This document shows positions 13,870 through 20,473 of a stretch of DNA of 20,473 nt, piece after piece; position 1 is the first letter of the stretch, and every line of letters starts with the position of its first letter. This DNA comes from Candidatus Methanofilum arcanum. Lineage in GTDB: Archaea > Halobacteriota > Methanomicrobia > Methanomicrobiales > Methanospirillaceae. The notes under the pieces are model-generated. The model worked only from the letters and a program-made list of their open reading frames with translations, did no database searches and was not told the DNA's origin. The stretch covers positions 1-20,473 of the forward strand of contig JAITWW010000015.1 of NCBI GenBank assembly GCA_031285085.1. Direction: 5' to 3'. Both the position numbers and the translations under genes were made by a program.

Positions 13870-14757
13870 TCATACATGAAGAGTCTGCAACGCACGTAGT
13901 GTGTCAGAACGTGTGATGATACCAACAGGAGCGTTATCTTTCATGACAACAAAGCGTCCGATATCCTTTTCCTTAAATAACGCTATCACCTCGTCAAGTT
14001 GCGTTGATGCATCAACGGTGATAACCTCACGGTTCATGATGGAAGTTATAGGTGCTTGCAGACTCGCTCCTTTGAGCCCCGCCCGCAAAATGTCAGACAT
14101 GCTTACCATACCACATAATACATTGTTCTTGTCTATCACCGGCGCACCATGAATATGTTCTTCAACGAAAAGAGATAAAGCATCATAGATCACTGATTCA
14201 GTATTGAACACCTTTATGGGACTGCTCATACAATTGGAAATTGGCTTTCTTGGAATTGAGGCCATCTCGAAAATGGATACAATGACTGTTTTTTCGCTCT
14301 CATCTTTTCCAAAGACCTCCCCTGAGAGCATGAGTTTATTTACTGGTGTAGGCCCAATAATGATGAGATCCCCTGCTGCAAACTCACGCACACTTCCAGA
14401 TATTTGGATCACTCCATGGCAGATATCTGCATATGATAGTGTCGTAAATGAAACCTTGAGCACGCGTATATCGTGCAGCAACACTCCATTGCGCGATATT
14501 TGTACTTCCGCATTCTTTGCTCCTTCTGGAAGGTTTAATAGATTAAATGCAGCAGTTGTAGGGTGGTATCCACCTCTAGGACCTGATATGCCATCAACCA
14601 GTCCTGATGTCTTGAGGGCTTGCATCTGATTTCGAACCGTACCTGGATTTCTTTGAATGATTTGTGCAATTTCCTCTCCTTTTATAGGAGCGGACTTCTG
14701 CTCATAGAGTGTTATTAGTGTAATGAGAATGTCCTTTTGAATGAGGGAGAGATCCAT
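13870..14757 (-). CDS. Transcriptional regulator with HTH and two CBS domains
   Basis: This 295-aa protein matches the archaeal HTH-CBS regulator architecture (COG2524-like). Residues 1-65 form a winged helix, with the EEIAQIIQRNPGTVRNQMQALKTSGLVDG recognition region followed by a GPRGGYHPT wing. A central about 100-residue domain of beta character follows (ISGSVREFAAGDLIIIGPTPVN), perhaps a sensor. Two CBS repeats end the protein: about 180-230 (HGAPVIDKNNVLCGMVSMSDI) and 238-292 (GRFVVMKDNAPVGIITRSDT). Such proteins are thought to bind DNA in response to adenosine nucleotides or similar ligands. A TATA box 28 bases before the ATG at 14757 suggests a leaderless message. Four phased ACAGA elements lie directly upstream and could be its own operator. 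Confidence 0.88.
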   Translation of the reverse strand: MDLSLIQKDILITLITLYEQKSAPIKGEEIAQIIQRNPGTVRNQMQALKTSGLVDGISGPRGGYHPTTAAFNLLNLPEGAKNAEVQISRNGVLLHDIRVLKVSFTTLSYADICHGVIQISGSVREFAAGDLIIIGPTPVNKLMLSGEVFGKDESEKTVIVSIFEMASIPRKPISNCMSSPIKVFNTESVIYDALSLFVEEHIHGAPVIDKNNVLCGMVSMSDILRAGLKGASLQAPITSIMNREVITVDASTQLDEVIALFKEKDIGRFVVMKDNAPVGIITRSDTLRALQTLHV

Positions 14758-14780
14758 AGGTGATCATTATGCGACACGAG

Positions 14781-14790
14781 ATTATATGTT
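14781..14790 (-). promoter_or_regulatory. TATA box of the HTH-CBS regulator
   Basis: On the minus strand this reads AACATATAAT, centred 28 bases before the ATG at 14757, so transcription should start at or beside the start codon. Confidence 0.5.
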
Positions 14791-14797
14791 CTTCCTT

Positions 14798-14833
14798 ACA
14801 GATCTTATACAGAGTATATACAGATCATACAGA
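14798..14833. promoter_or_regulatory. Four phased ACAGA elements, candidate operator
   Basis: ACAGA occurs at 14798, 14809, 14820 and 14829 (spacing 11, 11 and 9), so the copies lie on about the same helix face. The longer ACAGATC occurs at 14798 and 14820, exactly 22 bases apart. The block sits immediately upstream of the TATA box of the HTH-CBS gene and within the divergent region shared with the GTPase gene. Confidence 0.4.
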
Positions 14834-14988
14834 AAATATTATGGAATAGGAAGGTGGAATATAGCATCGAAGCATGATGATTGCGCTCCTAATGCTTTAT
14901 CTTCTCTTCTTTGGAGGTATTGTACCGTCTCCTATACCAAGCATACCTATCAGATATAATTGCACAAATTGCAAAATAAATACAAAAT

Positions 14989-16041
14989 ATGACTCATTTT
15001 GAAAAAATCCCTACCGTACCTACCGCTGATGAGATATTAGATGTATCCCTTCGTCGCGCCGCACAAAAAATGCGGGCAAAATCAAATAAAAAAAAGGCAA
15101 ATGAGGAGTTTGTATCCGCAAGTTATGATGCTATTCACATGCGCCTCGTAGCAATCATTCAGTCATTTCCTGAGATCTCTTTGCTTCCACTTTTTTATCA
15201 GGATCTTGTTGAGATCCTCTACGGCACAGATCGCCTTAAAAAATCTCTTGGAGCTGTTGGCTGGGCTGCACGATGGGCATATGAACATGGTCGTGGCTTT
15301 TCCAAATCTGTAAAGTACGCTGATGCAAATGGAGAAGAACAACGAAAACAAGCAATTGCACGGCTTGCATCTGTGGTGCATCAGATCGACAGTGAACTTC
15401 ATTTCTTAAACGATGTACGAAACGTACTTCGCAAACTTCCACATGTTGAGGACTGTTTTACCGTTGTTATCGCAGGATATCCAAATGTTGGTAAATCATC
15501 ATTTATACGAAGCGTGTCATCTGCAGAACCAGAGATTGCTTCCTACCCTTTTACCACAAAAGGAATAATCGTTGGCCATTGTCATGTTGGACGAGAAAAA
15601 ATACAGTTCATTGATACTCCTGGACTCCTTGATCGCTCTGAAGAAGAGCGAAATGTCATTGAACAGCAAGCAATCGCTGCGATTATGCACATCTCTGACA
15701 GGCTTCTTATTATTCTTGATCCAAGTGAGCACTGTGGATATGATTTCGACGCGCAGATTCACCTCTGTAATGATCTCCACCATCTCACACATAACATCCC
15801 GATCACGATCGCAGCAAATAAATGCGATATTTTTTCTGCAGATAAAACTCCCGCTGACATCTCAGCAGAAGTTACAGAAAAACTTCCTTGGTATGCTGCA
15901 TCTCATGCAAAGCTGTTCATGATGTCCACCCATACTGGCGTCGGTGTTGATGAGGTTTTTAATATTCTCATACAGGATAGACCTATTCAAAAATTGATTC
16001 CAACACCACTACGCGAAGATACTCGCGATGAGATATCATAA
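14989..16041 (+). CDS. NOG1-type GTPase (OBG-HflX superfamily, ribosome assembly)
   Basis: This 350-aa protein matches archaeal NOG1 (COG1084), a GTPase linked to maturation of the large ribosomal subunit. An N-terminal helical region (1-150, basic start RRAAQKMRAKSNKKK) precedes the GTPase domain. G1 is GYPNVGKSS (163-171), and the switch threonine follows in SYPFTTKGI (about 186-193). G3 is DTPG (209-212) and G4 is NKCD (277-280). Length is normal. It is divergent from the HTH-CBS regulator with a 231-base shared promoter region. A TATA-like AGATATAATT at about 14951-14960 gives a short or absent leader. The next gene, the XRE-type regulator, follows after 101 bases and has its own promoter. 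Confidence 0.92.
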   Translation: MTHFEKIPTVPTADEILDVSLRRAAQKMRAKSNKKKANEEFVSASYDAIHMRLVAIIQSFPEISLLPLFYQDLVEILYGTDRLKKSLGAVGWAARWAYEHGRGFSKSVKYADANGEEQRKQAIARLASVVHQIDSELHFLNDVRNVLRKLPHVEDCFTVVIAGYPNVGKSSFIRSVSSAEPEIASYPFTTKGIIVGHCHVGREKIQFIDTPGLLDRSEEERNVIEQQAIAAIMHISDRLLIILDPSEHCGYDFDAQIHLCNDLHHLTHNIPITIAANKCDIFSADKTPADISAEVTEKLPWYAASHAKLFMMSTHTGVGVDEVFNILIQDRPIQKLIPTPLREDTRDEIS

Positions 16042-16100
16042 ACGAAGTGTCATATGGTACCATGGTGATGCCTTCGTAAACTGTCGACACCAACTTCGTT
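16041..16100. promoter_or_regulatory. Extended inverted repeat between the GTPase and XRE-regulator genes
   Basis: AACGAAG (16041-16047) pairs with CTTCGTT (16094-16100), and TGTC (16048-16051) with GACA (16086-16089). In between is a perfect palindrome ATGGTACCAT (16054-16063). The same ATGGTACC octamer recurs at the start codon of the next gene (16143-16150). This may be a terminator for the GTPase gene or an operator for the regulator. Confidence 0.4.
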
Positions 16101-16112
16101 AATCTACGATGA

Positions 16113-16120
16113 TTTATATA
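16113..16120 (+). promoter_or_regulatory. TATA box of the XRE-type regulator
   Basis: TTTATATA is centred 26-27 bases before the ATG at 16143, which fits a leaderless transcript. No ribosome-binding site precedes this ATG. Confidence 0.55.
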
Positions 16121-16142
16121 CTTCTTATATCAAATATTATGT

Positions 16143-16853
16143 ATGGTACCGGGTCTTCGTCATCGTCTGGCTGAAAAGATGGCAGGAGAAATTACGATAT
16201 CAGATTCTCCTGGTCAATCATTGAAAAAATGGCGAATCAGTTTTGATATCTCTCAGGGGCAGTTATCGGACTGCCTTGGTGTCTCTCCATCAGTAATCAG
16301 TGACTATGAAAGTGGCAGACGTCGAAGTCCTGGAACTGCAATTGTAGGAAAGATTGTGGATAGCATCCTTACCATCGATGAGTCACGAGGTGGAGAGTAC
16401 ATTCGTAAATTCTCAACAATGTTGTACATTACCATCGGTGATGATGTCATCTATGATCTTCACGACTATACTACTCAGATCTCCCTGCAACAGTTTGCAG
16501 ACGTTATGGAGGCAGAGATCATTTCAGGGCCTTGTGATCTTCGAATCTATGGATATACTATCATAGATAGTATCAAAGCGATCTTGACATTTAGTGCAAC
16601 TGAGTTTAATAGAATCTATGGATGGAGTACAGAGCGTGCTCTTATCTTTGATGGAGTAACAAATGGCAAATCGCCAATGATTGCAATTACGGTTACTCCA
16701 TTTAAACCTCGTTGCGTCGTGTTACATGGCATTGTGAGAGAACAAGTGCATCCTATTGTTTTTAAACTTGCAGAAAAGGATCACGTGACAGTTATGTGTA
16801 CCACCATGCCGCTTGATGACGTTATTGAGCGACTGCGAACTCAGGAGTGGTAA
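16143..16853 (+). CDS. XRE-type transcriptional regulator adjacent to mevalonate genes
   Basis: This 236-aa protein has a Cro/C1 helix-turn-helix near the N-terminus: LKKWRISFDISQGQLSDCLGV then SPSVISDYESGRRRSPG, residues about 27-64. The remaining 160 residues form an alpha/beta region with no named ligand-binding motif (DVIYDLHDYTT..., TFSATEFNRIYGWSTERALI). It resembles the archaeal predicted-regulator group COG1709. It lies on the same strand, 93 bases before the HMG-CoA synthase gene, making it a candidate regulator of the mevalonate entry operon; that role is inferred from position. Its promoter looks leaderless, and an inverted repeat upstream carries the same ATGGTACC as its start codon. 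Confidence 0.85.
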   Translation: MVPGLRHRLAEKMAGEITISDSPGQSLKKWRISFDISQGQLSDCLGVSPSVISDYESGRRRSPGTAIVGKIVDSILTIDESRGGEYIRKFSTMLYITIGDDVIYDLHDYTTQISLQQFADVMEAEIISGPCDLRIYGYTIIDSIKAILTFSATEFNRIYGWSTERALIFDGVTNGKSPMIAITVTPFKPRCVVLHGIVREQVHPIVFKLAEKDHVTVMCTTMPLDDVIERLRTQEW

Positions 16854-16946
16854 GAAATGGGAGATACATTTGTACTCTATGGTAATTTCTGCAAAATGAT
16901 AACAGAGCATGACATGAGATAGCATGAAAAAACGGAGTAAGTAACA

Positions 16947-17999
16947 ATGGTAGGAATAATAACATATGGTGCGTATATTCCCAAATATCGCATTAAAACA
17001 GAAGAAATCGCACGAGTCTGGGGTGGCGATGGCCCTGCAATTGCGCGAGGACTTGGTGTATATGAAAAATCTCTTCCAGACATGGATGAGGATACCATCA
17101 CGATTGCAGTTGAGGCTGCACGTGCTGCACTGGCACGCCGGAGTATAGACCCGCAGGATATTGGTGCTATCTATGTAGGAAGTGAATCTCATCCCTATGC
17201 GGTGAAGCCTTCTGCGGTGACGGTTGGAGAGGCGATTATGGCTACTCCAATCATGACAGCAGCAGATTACGAATTTGCCTGTAAGGCAGGAACTGCCGCA
17301 ATACAGACGACAATGGGTCTTACAAAGAGTAACATGATCAAGTACGGTCTTGCCATTGGTGCAGATATCGCACAAGGCGAGCCTGGTGATGCACTTGAGT
17401 ACACCGCAGCAGCAGGTGGTGTTGCATTCGTAATTGGAAATGATTCCCCCATTGCAGATATCAATTTGACTGCATCATACTCAAGTGATACCCCTGACTT
17501 CTGGCGGCGTGAAGGACTCCCATTCCCCCGTCATGGAGGCCGGTTTACGGGAGAGCCTGGGTACTTTAAACATATCCTCGCAGGTTCTCATCTGATGTTT
17601 GAGAAAGCAGGAACAAAGGCATCTGACTATGACTATGCAATTTTCCATCAACCAAATGCGAAATTTGCACAAAATGTTGCAAAAACACTTGGTTTTACCC
17701 CTGAACAGATTAAACCAGGATTATGCGTGCCATATCTTGGAAATACCTACTCAGGAGCTTCCATAATTGGTCTTGCAGCAACACTTGATATTGCAAAGCC
17801 TGGTGATCGCATCTTTGTAACGAGCTATGGATCAGGAGCTGGTAGTGATTCATTTGATATTACGGTGACAGATATGATTGAATCTGAAGAGTTCTGCCGC
17901 GATGCTGCACCGACTGTTGAACAACTGCTTGCAACAAAGAAAATTGTTGATTATGCAGTATATGCCAAGCACAAAGGCAAGATTGTGGTGATGAGATGA
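16947..17999 (+). CDS. Hydroxymethylglutaryl-CoA synthase (archaeal)
   Basis: This 350-aa archaeal HMG-CoA synthase (COG3425) condenses acetyl-CoA with acetoacetyl-CoA in the mevalonate pathway to archaeal isoprenoid lipids. The catalytic triad is visible: E80 in VGSESHPYAVKP, C112 in YEFACKAGT, and H234 in AIFHQPNAKF. The C-terminal GDRIFVTSYGSGAGSD is typical. The start at 16947 has GGAG at 16934-16937, nine bases upstream. Its stop overlaps the thiolase start by four bases (ATGA at 17996-17999), implying coupled synthesis in matched amounts. Length is normal for the archaeal form, which is shorter than bacterial and eukaryotic HMGS. HMG-CoA reductase is not in the window. Confidence 0.96.
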   Translation: MVGIITYGAYIPKYRIKTEEIARVWGGDGPAIARGLGVYEKSLPDMDEDTITIAVEAARAALARRSIDPQDIGAIYVGSESHPYAVKPSAVTVGEAIMATPIMTAADYEFACKAGTAAIQTTMGLTKSNMIKYGLAIGADIAQGEPGDALEYTAAAGGVAFVIGNDSPIADINLTASYSSDTPDFWRREGLPFPRHGGRFTGEPGYFKHILAGSHLMFEKAGTKASDYDYAIFHQPNAKFAQNVAKTLGFTPEQIKPGLCVPYLGNTYSGASIIGLAATLDIAKPGDRIFVTSYGSGAGSDSFDITVTDMIESEEFCRDAAPTVEQLLATKKIVDYAVYAKHKGKIVVMR

Positions 18000-19159
18000 G
18001 AGACGTAGCAGTTATCGGCATTGGATGTACGAAGTTTGGAGAACTGTGGGACAAGTCATTTCGAACGCTGTTTATAGAAGCTGGTGAGATGGCTATTTCT
18101 GATGCTGGTCTTAGTGGAGACCAGATTGATGAGATATTTATTGGAAATATGAGTGCAGGGCGCTTTGTTGGACAGGAACATGTTGGTGCATTAATCGCTG
18201 ACTACTCTGGTCTTGCAACAAACAATATTCCTGCAACTCGTGTTGAAGCGGCATGCGCCTCTGGTGGGCTTGCATTTCGTCAAGCATTTACTTCTGTTGC
18301 GAGTGGCATGGCAGATATTGTTGTTGCTGCTGGTGCAGAAAAGATGAATGATGTTGGCACAGAGGAGACAACTGATGTACTTGCCGCCGCTGCAGATCGT
18401 GAGTGGGAAGGAATTGCAGGTGTTACATTTCCAGGTCTTTATGCAATGATTGCACGAGATTACATGAATAAGTATGGGTTAACCCGTGAACAGCTTGCCG
18501 CAGTTGCGGTAAAAAACCATGATAATGGTTTGCATAATCCAATAGCCCAGTTCCCAACTAAGATCACAATTGAAGGCGTGATGAGTTCGTCATTAGTTGC
18601 TGATCCAATTCGTCTACTTGACTGTTCACCAGTAACTGATGGGGCCGCTGCTGTTATTTTGTGTCCACTTGAGCGGGCACATGAGTTTACTGATACTCCT
18701 ATTCAGGTTCTTGCAAGTACGCAAGCTTCTGCAACGATCGCACTCCATGATCGTCAAGATATCAGTACACTTGATGCAACCGTTGCTGCTGGAAATCGTG
18801 CATTTAAGATGTCCGGGCTTGAACGTTCAGATATCGACTTTGTTGAGGTGCATGACTGCTTTACGATTGCAGAACTCTGTGCAATTGAGGATCTTGGATT
18901 CTGTAAGAAAGGTGAGGCAGGCAAATTAACAGAAGAAGGTGAGACTGCACGTCACGGAAAGATTCCAGTGAATACAAGTGGTGGTTTGAAATCATGTGGA
19001 CATCCTGTTGGTGCAACAGGTGTAAAGCAAATTTACGAGGTTGTACTGCAGCTTCGTGGTGAGGCCGGAAAGAGGCAGATTGATGCAGAGATTGGTATGA
19101 CTCACAATGTCGGAGGAACCGGTGCTACTGTTGTGTGTAATATTTTAGGGAGGGCGTAA
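17996..19159 (+). CDS. Acetoacetyl-CoA thiolase (acetyl-CoA C-acetyltransferase)
   Basis: This 387-aa thiolase joins two acetyl-CoA molecules to give acetoacetyl-CoA for the HMG-CoA synthase encoded just upstream. The acyl-accepting cysteine is C87 in VEAACASGG. H286 lies in VEVHDCF, and the C-terminal pair C334/H336 lies in GGLKSCGHPVGATG. The N-terminal DVAVIGIGCTKFGE is typical of the archaeal SCP2-thiolase-like group. The ATG overlaps the HMGS stop (ATGA), and the DUF35 gene follows after two bases. In methanogens the thiolase, HMGS and DUF35 proteins are known to form one complex that channels acetoacetyl-CoA, and this gene order matches. Confidence 0.95.
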   Translation: MRDVAVIGIGCTKFGELWDKSFRTLFIEAGEMAISDAGLSGDQIDEIFIGNMSAGRFVGQEHVGALIADYSGLATNNIPATRVEAACASGGLAFRQAFTSVASGMADIVVAAGAEKMNDVGTEETTDVLAAAADREWEGIAGVTFPGLYAMIARDYMNKYGLTREQLAAVAVKNHDNGLHNPIAQFPTKITIEGVMSSSLVADPIRLLDCSPVTDGAAAVILCPLERAHEFTDTPIQVLASTQASATIALHDRQDISTLDATVAAGNRAFKMSGLERSDIDFVEVHDCFTIAELCAIEDLGFCKKGEAGKLTEEGETARHGKIPVNTSGGLKSCGHPVGATGVKQIYEVVLQLRGEAGKRQIDAEIGMTHNVGGTGATVVCNILGRA

Positions 19160-19161
19160 AG

Positions 19162-19551
19162 ATGTCAGTTCCACGATTTTGGAGAGAGCAACAGAACAGA
19201 TATAATCTGATTGGAACTCATTGTACAACCTGTAATACATATTATTATCCACCTCGAATCCTTTGCCCGAAGTGTCGGCGTGAAGGGAAGGTGGTTGAGC
19301 ATCAGTTTAAAGGAACAGGAACTGTTGTTACATATTCAATCATTCGCAGTGCAAGTGATCAGTTCAATGACTTGACTCCTTATGTGATTGCAATTATTGA
19401 GCTTGATGAAGGAACACGGCTGACATCTCAGGTTATCTGTGAGATTGATGAAATGTACATTGGCATGCCCGTGAAACGAGTGTTTAGGAGACTCGGAGAG
19501 GATGGGGAGAGTGGCCCTATCTTTTATGGAACAAAATTTGTCCCTGCCTAG
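19162..19551 (+). CDS. DUF35 zinc-ribbon/OB-fold scaffold of the thiolase-HMGS complex
   Basis: This 129-aa protein has an N-terminal rubredoxin-like zinc ribbon with C-x2-C pairs (HCTTCNTYYYPPRILCPKC, residues about 19-37), followed by an OB fold (GTGTVVTYSIIRSASDQF... LTSQVICEIDEMYIGMPVKRVF). DUF35 proteins sit between archaeal thiolase and HMG-CoA synthase and hold the complex together while sharing the CoA site. The gene starts two bases after the thiolase stop, with GGGAGGG at 19148-19154 as its ribosome site. It is the last gene of the cluster. Hairpins that follow (19566-19595 and 19631-19654) probably mark the transcript end. Confidence 0.94.
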   Translation: MSVPRFWREQQNRYNLIGTHCTTCNTYYYPPRILCPKCRREGKVVEHQFKGTGTVVTYSIIRSASDQFNDLTPYVIAIIELDEGTRLTSQVICEIDEMYIGMPVKRVFRRLGEDGESGPIFYGTKFVPA

Positions 19552-19565
19552 CCAAGCGCGAGTAA

Positions 19566-19595
19566 GGAGGCCTGAGGACCTCCCCTCAAGCCTCT
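19566..19595 (+). terminator. GC-rich hairpin after the mevalonate cluster
   Basis: GGAGGC (19566-19571) pairs with GCCTCT (19590-19595, one G-T pair), and TGAGG (19573-19577) with CCTCA (19584-19588), with a single C-A mismatch between them and a six-base loop. No T run follows directly. Confidence 0.45.
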
Positions 19596-19630
19596 CTCAG
19601 AAGGCTCCCAATCATCCGGTCTGGCGGTAA

Positions 19631-19654
19631 TATTTCAGATTCGCCTCTGAAATA
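19631..19654 (+). terminator. Nine-base-pair perfect hairpin
   Basis: TATTTCAGA and TCTGAAATA pair perfectly around the loop TTCGCC. T-rich sequence follows from 19667. It is probably part of the 3' end of the mevalonate-cluster transcript. Confidence 0.4.
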
Positions 19655-19914
19655 CTACTAAATGACTTTGTTTCTTTTGTACAAGCTCCTCCCCCTCTTA
19701 GGGTTGGCTTGTTTCAGAAATTGGATGAGCCCGAGCCCTTCGCTCCACCTCCATTACAGAGGCTTCTTCACTACTACGACTCAGTCTGTCCCCATGACTG
19801 CATCGGTACTCTTATCTTTGTGAGTTTTTCATTTTTTCAAACTAAAAACTATTCTTGCAGATTCTTTTTGTTCAAAATCAATAACCTCCCACTATAATCC
19901 CATTTCCATCAAAA

Positions 19915-19924
19915 GATATATATG
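19915..19924 (+). promoter_or_regulatory. TATA-like box before the transposase
   Basis: GATATATATG is centred about 32 bases before the ATG at 19952. A second AT run (19938-19950) is too close to the ATG to act as the TATA box. Confidence 0.4.
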
Positions 19925-19951
19925 GTAGAATCTACTTAATATATAATAAAG

Positions 19952-20473
19952 ATGCCTCGACCCGTTGACCCCACATCCCAATACCGAGTGAAATTACATG
20001 TCACAAAAGGGTATGCATACGCTAGTACTCAACCGCCTCACATTGACCCTGAAACTGGAAAAAAGAAATATCAACACGTCCATTGGGGCACCGTTGTACC
20101 AACTGAGGGGAAAGATGGGAAATTGAAGTTCATCCCAGGTTCCACCTTTTACCTCGCATCACCTGAAGAACGAAGTCTTCTCATCTTTCCTGATGATTGG
20201 GACATAAGTGAGGCTGAAAATTTCACCGGAGTTCAAAAACCCGAAAGACCAACATACACCGACGAGTGCCAAAATCGTTTGTACGGTGATGTCTGGTTGC
20301 TTGACCAGGTTGCCTCCATAACTGGTATTCGAGAAGATTTGGAGGTCGTATTCCATGGAAATAGTGAGGTTGTGGACGATATCCTTACCTTGGCAATGTA
20401 CCCATACCTTACGAATTTCAACTATAGCCGTGTCGCCAGGTGGCAGCGGGCTGTCTGGACACCCTCATCACGG
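19952..20473 (+). CDS. Transposase, N-terminal 174 residues (IS4/IS1634-like; 3' end outside window)
   Basis: The frame from the ATG at 19952 is fully open for 174 codons to the right edge. It begins MPRPVDPTSQYRVKLHVTKG, then YASTQPPHIDPETGKKKYQH and VHWGTVVP. Further on are STFYLASPEERSLLIFPDDW, QNRLYGDVWLLDQVA, LTLAMYPYLTNFNYSRVARW and a last TPSSR. This pattern is typical of the N-terminal half of IS4-superfamily (IS1634-like) DDE transposases found in methanogens and anaerobic bacteria. The catalytic residues would lie further on, so activity cannot be judged. No frameshift or stop is seen in this part, unlike the dead ISAs1 copy at 8802-9994. The family assignment rests on recognition without an alignment. 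Confidence 0.78.
   Translation, partial: MPRPVDPTSQYRVKLHVTKGYAYASTQPPHIDPETGKKKYQHVHWGTVVPTEGKDGKLKFIPGSTFYLASPEERSLLIFPDDWDISEAENFTGVQKPERPTYTDECQNRLYGDVWLLDQVASITGIREDLEVVFHGNSEVVDDILTLAMYPYLTNFNYSRVARWQRAVWTPSSR

Larger units (their letters stand above)
19552..19951. other. Gap after the mevalonate cluster: hairpins, no convincing gene
   Basis: These 400 bases contain two strong hairpins (listed separately) and then a T-rich, gene-poor stretch. The 62-codon open frame at 19709-19897 is not accepted as a gene: its only unusual feature is a PPPLQRLLHYYDSVCPH segment of a kind that turns up in chance frames near IS elements. A TATA candidate for the next gene lies at 19915-19924. The left end of the incoming IS must lie somewhere in this stretch, but I could not fix it because the right end is outside the window. 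Confidence 0.4.

Noticed and set aside
19709..19897. Plus-strand 62-codon frame with PPPLQRLLHYYDSVCPH
   Set aside because: It has no ribosome site, a low-complexity end and no recognisable domain; it is probably chance.
1..20473. CRISPR array, rRNA or prophage
   Set aside because: No regularly spaced identical repeats, no rRNA signature and no phage structural genes were found.

Overview
The window is archaeal. The markers are a proteasome beta subunit beside an aCPSF1/FttA ribonuclease, archaeal-type riboflavin synthase, an archaetidylinositol-phosphate-synthase-type CDP-alcohol transferase, and the archaeal HMG-CoA synthase/thiolase/DUF35 trio. Several genes also have TATA boxes placed for leaderless transcripts. 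An F420-type formate dehydrogenase (FdhAB) points to a hydrogenotrophic, formate-using methanogen, most likely of the order Methanomicrobiales. The genus cannot be fixed by eye. Base composition is moderately AT-rich.

Layout. 1-2011: the 3' part of fdhA and complete fdhB. 2012-3000: a structured intergenic stretch, then a minus-strand pair of an unrecognised 170-aa protein and a 51-aa zinc ribbon, joined by an ATGA overlap. 3111-3183: tRNA-Thr(GGT). 3336-5707: an amidohydrolase, a universal stress protein and a four-CBS protein, tightly packed. 5968-8766: psmB and aCPSF1, separated by an intergenic region with two hairpins. 8793-10003: a decayed ISAs1-family insertion sequence with 16-bp perfect terminal repeats and a 9-bp target duplication (8/9 matching); the transposase has many stops and frameshifts. 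10069-11686 (minus): class V aminotransferase then ribC. 11812-12408 (minus): archaetidylinositol phosphate synthase. 12544-13760 (minus): two separate genes for small exported proteins that share an unusual four-cysteine head and a PTLNP...SG tail. 13870-16041: a HTH-CBS regulator divergent from a NOG1-type GTPase. 16143-19551: an XRE-type regulator followed by HMG-CoA synthase, acetoacetyl-CoA thiolase and the DUF35 scaffold, the entry to the mevalonate pathway for isoprenoid lipids. 19952-end: the start of a second, apparently intact transposase.

How the genes fit together. FdhAB feeds formate electrons to F420. The thiolase/HMGS/DUF35 cluster and the archaetidylinositol phosphate synthase both serve archaeal membrane lipid synthesis. 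RibC makes riboflavin, and its product is the flavin precursor used by FdhB-type enzymes. PsmB and aCPSF1 are core protein- and RNA-processing machinery. The least explained parts are the paired exported cysteine-motif proteins, the zinc-ribbon/170-aa pair, and the operator-like repeats upstream of the two regulators.
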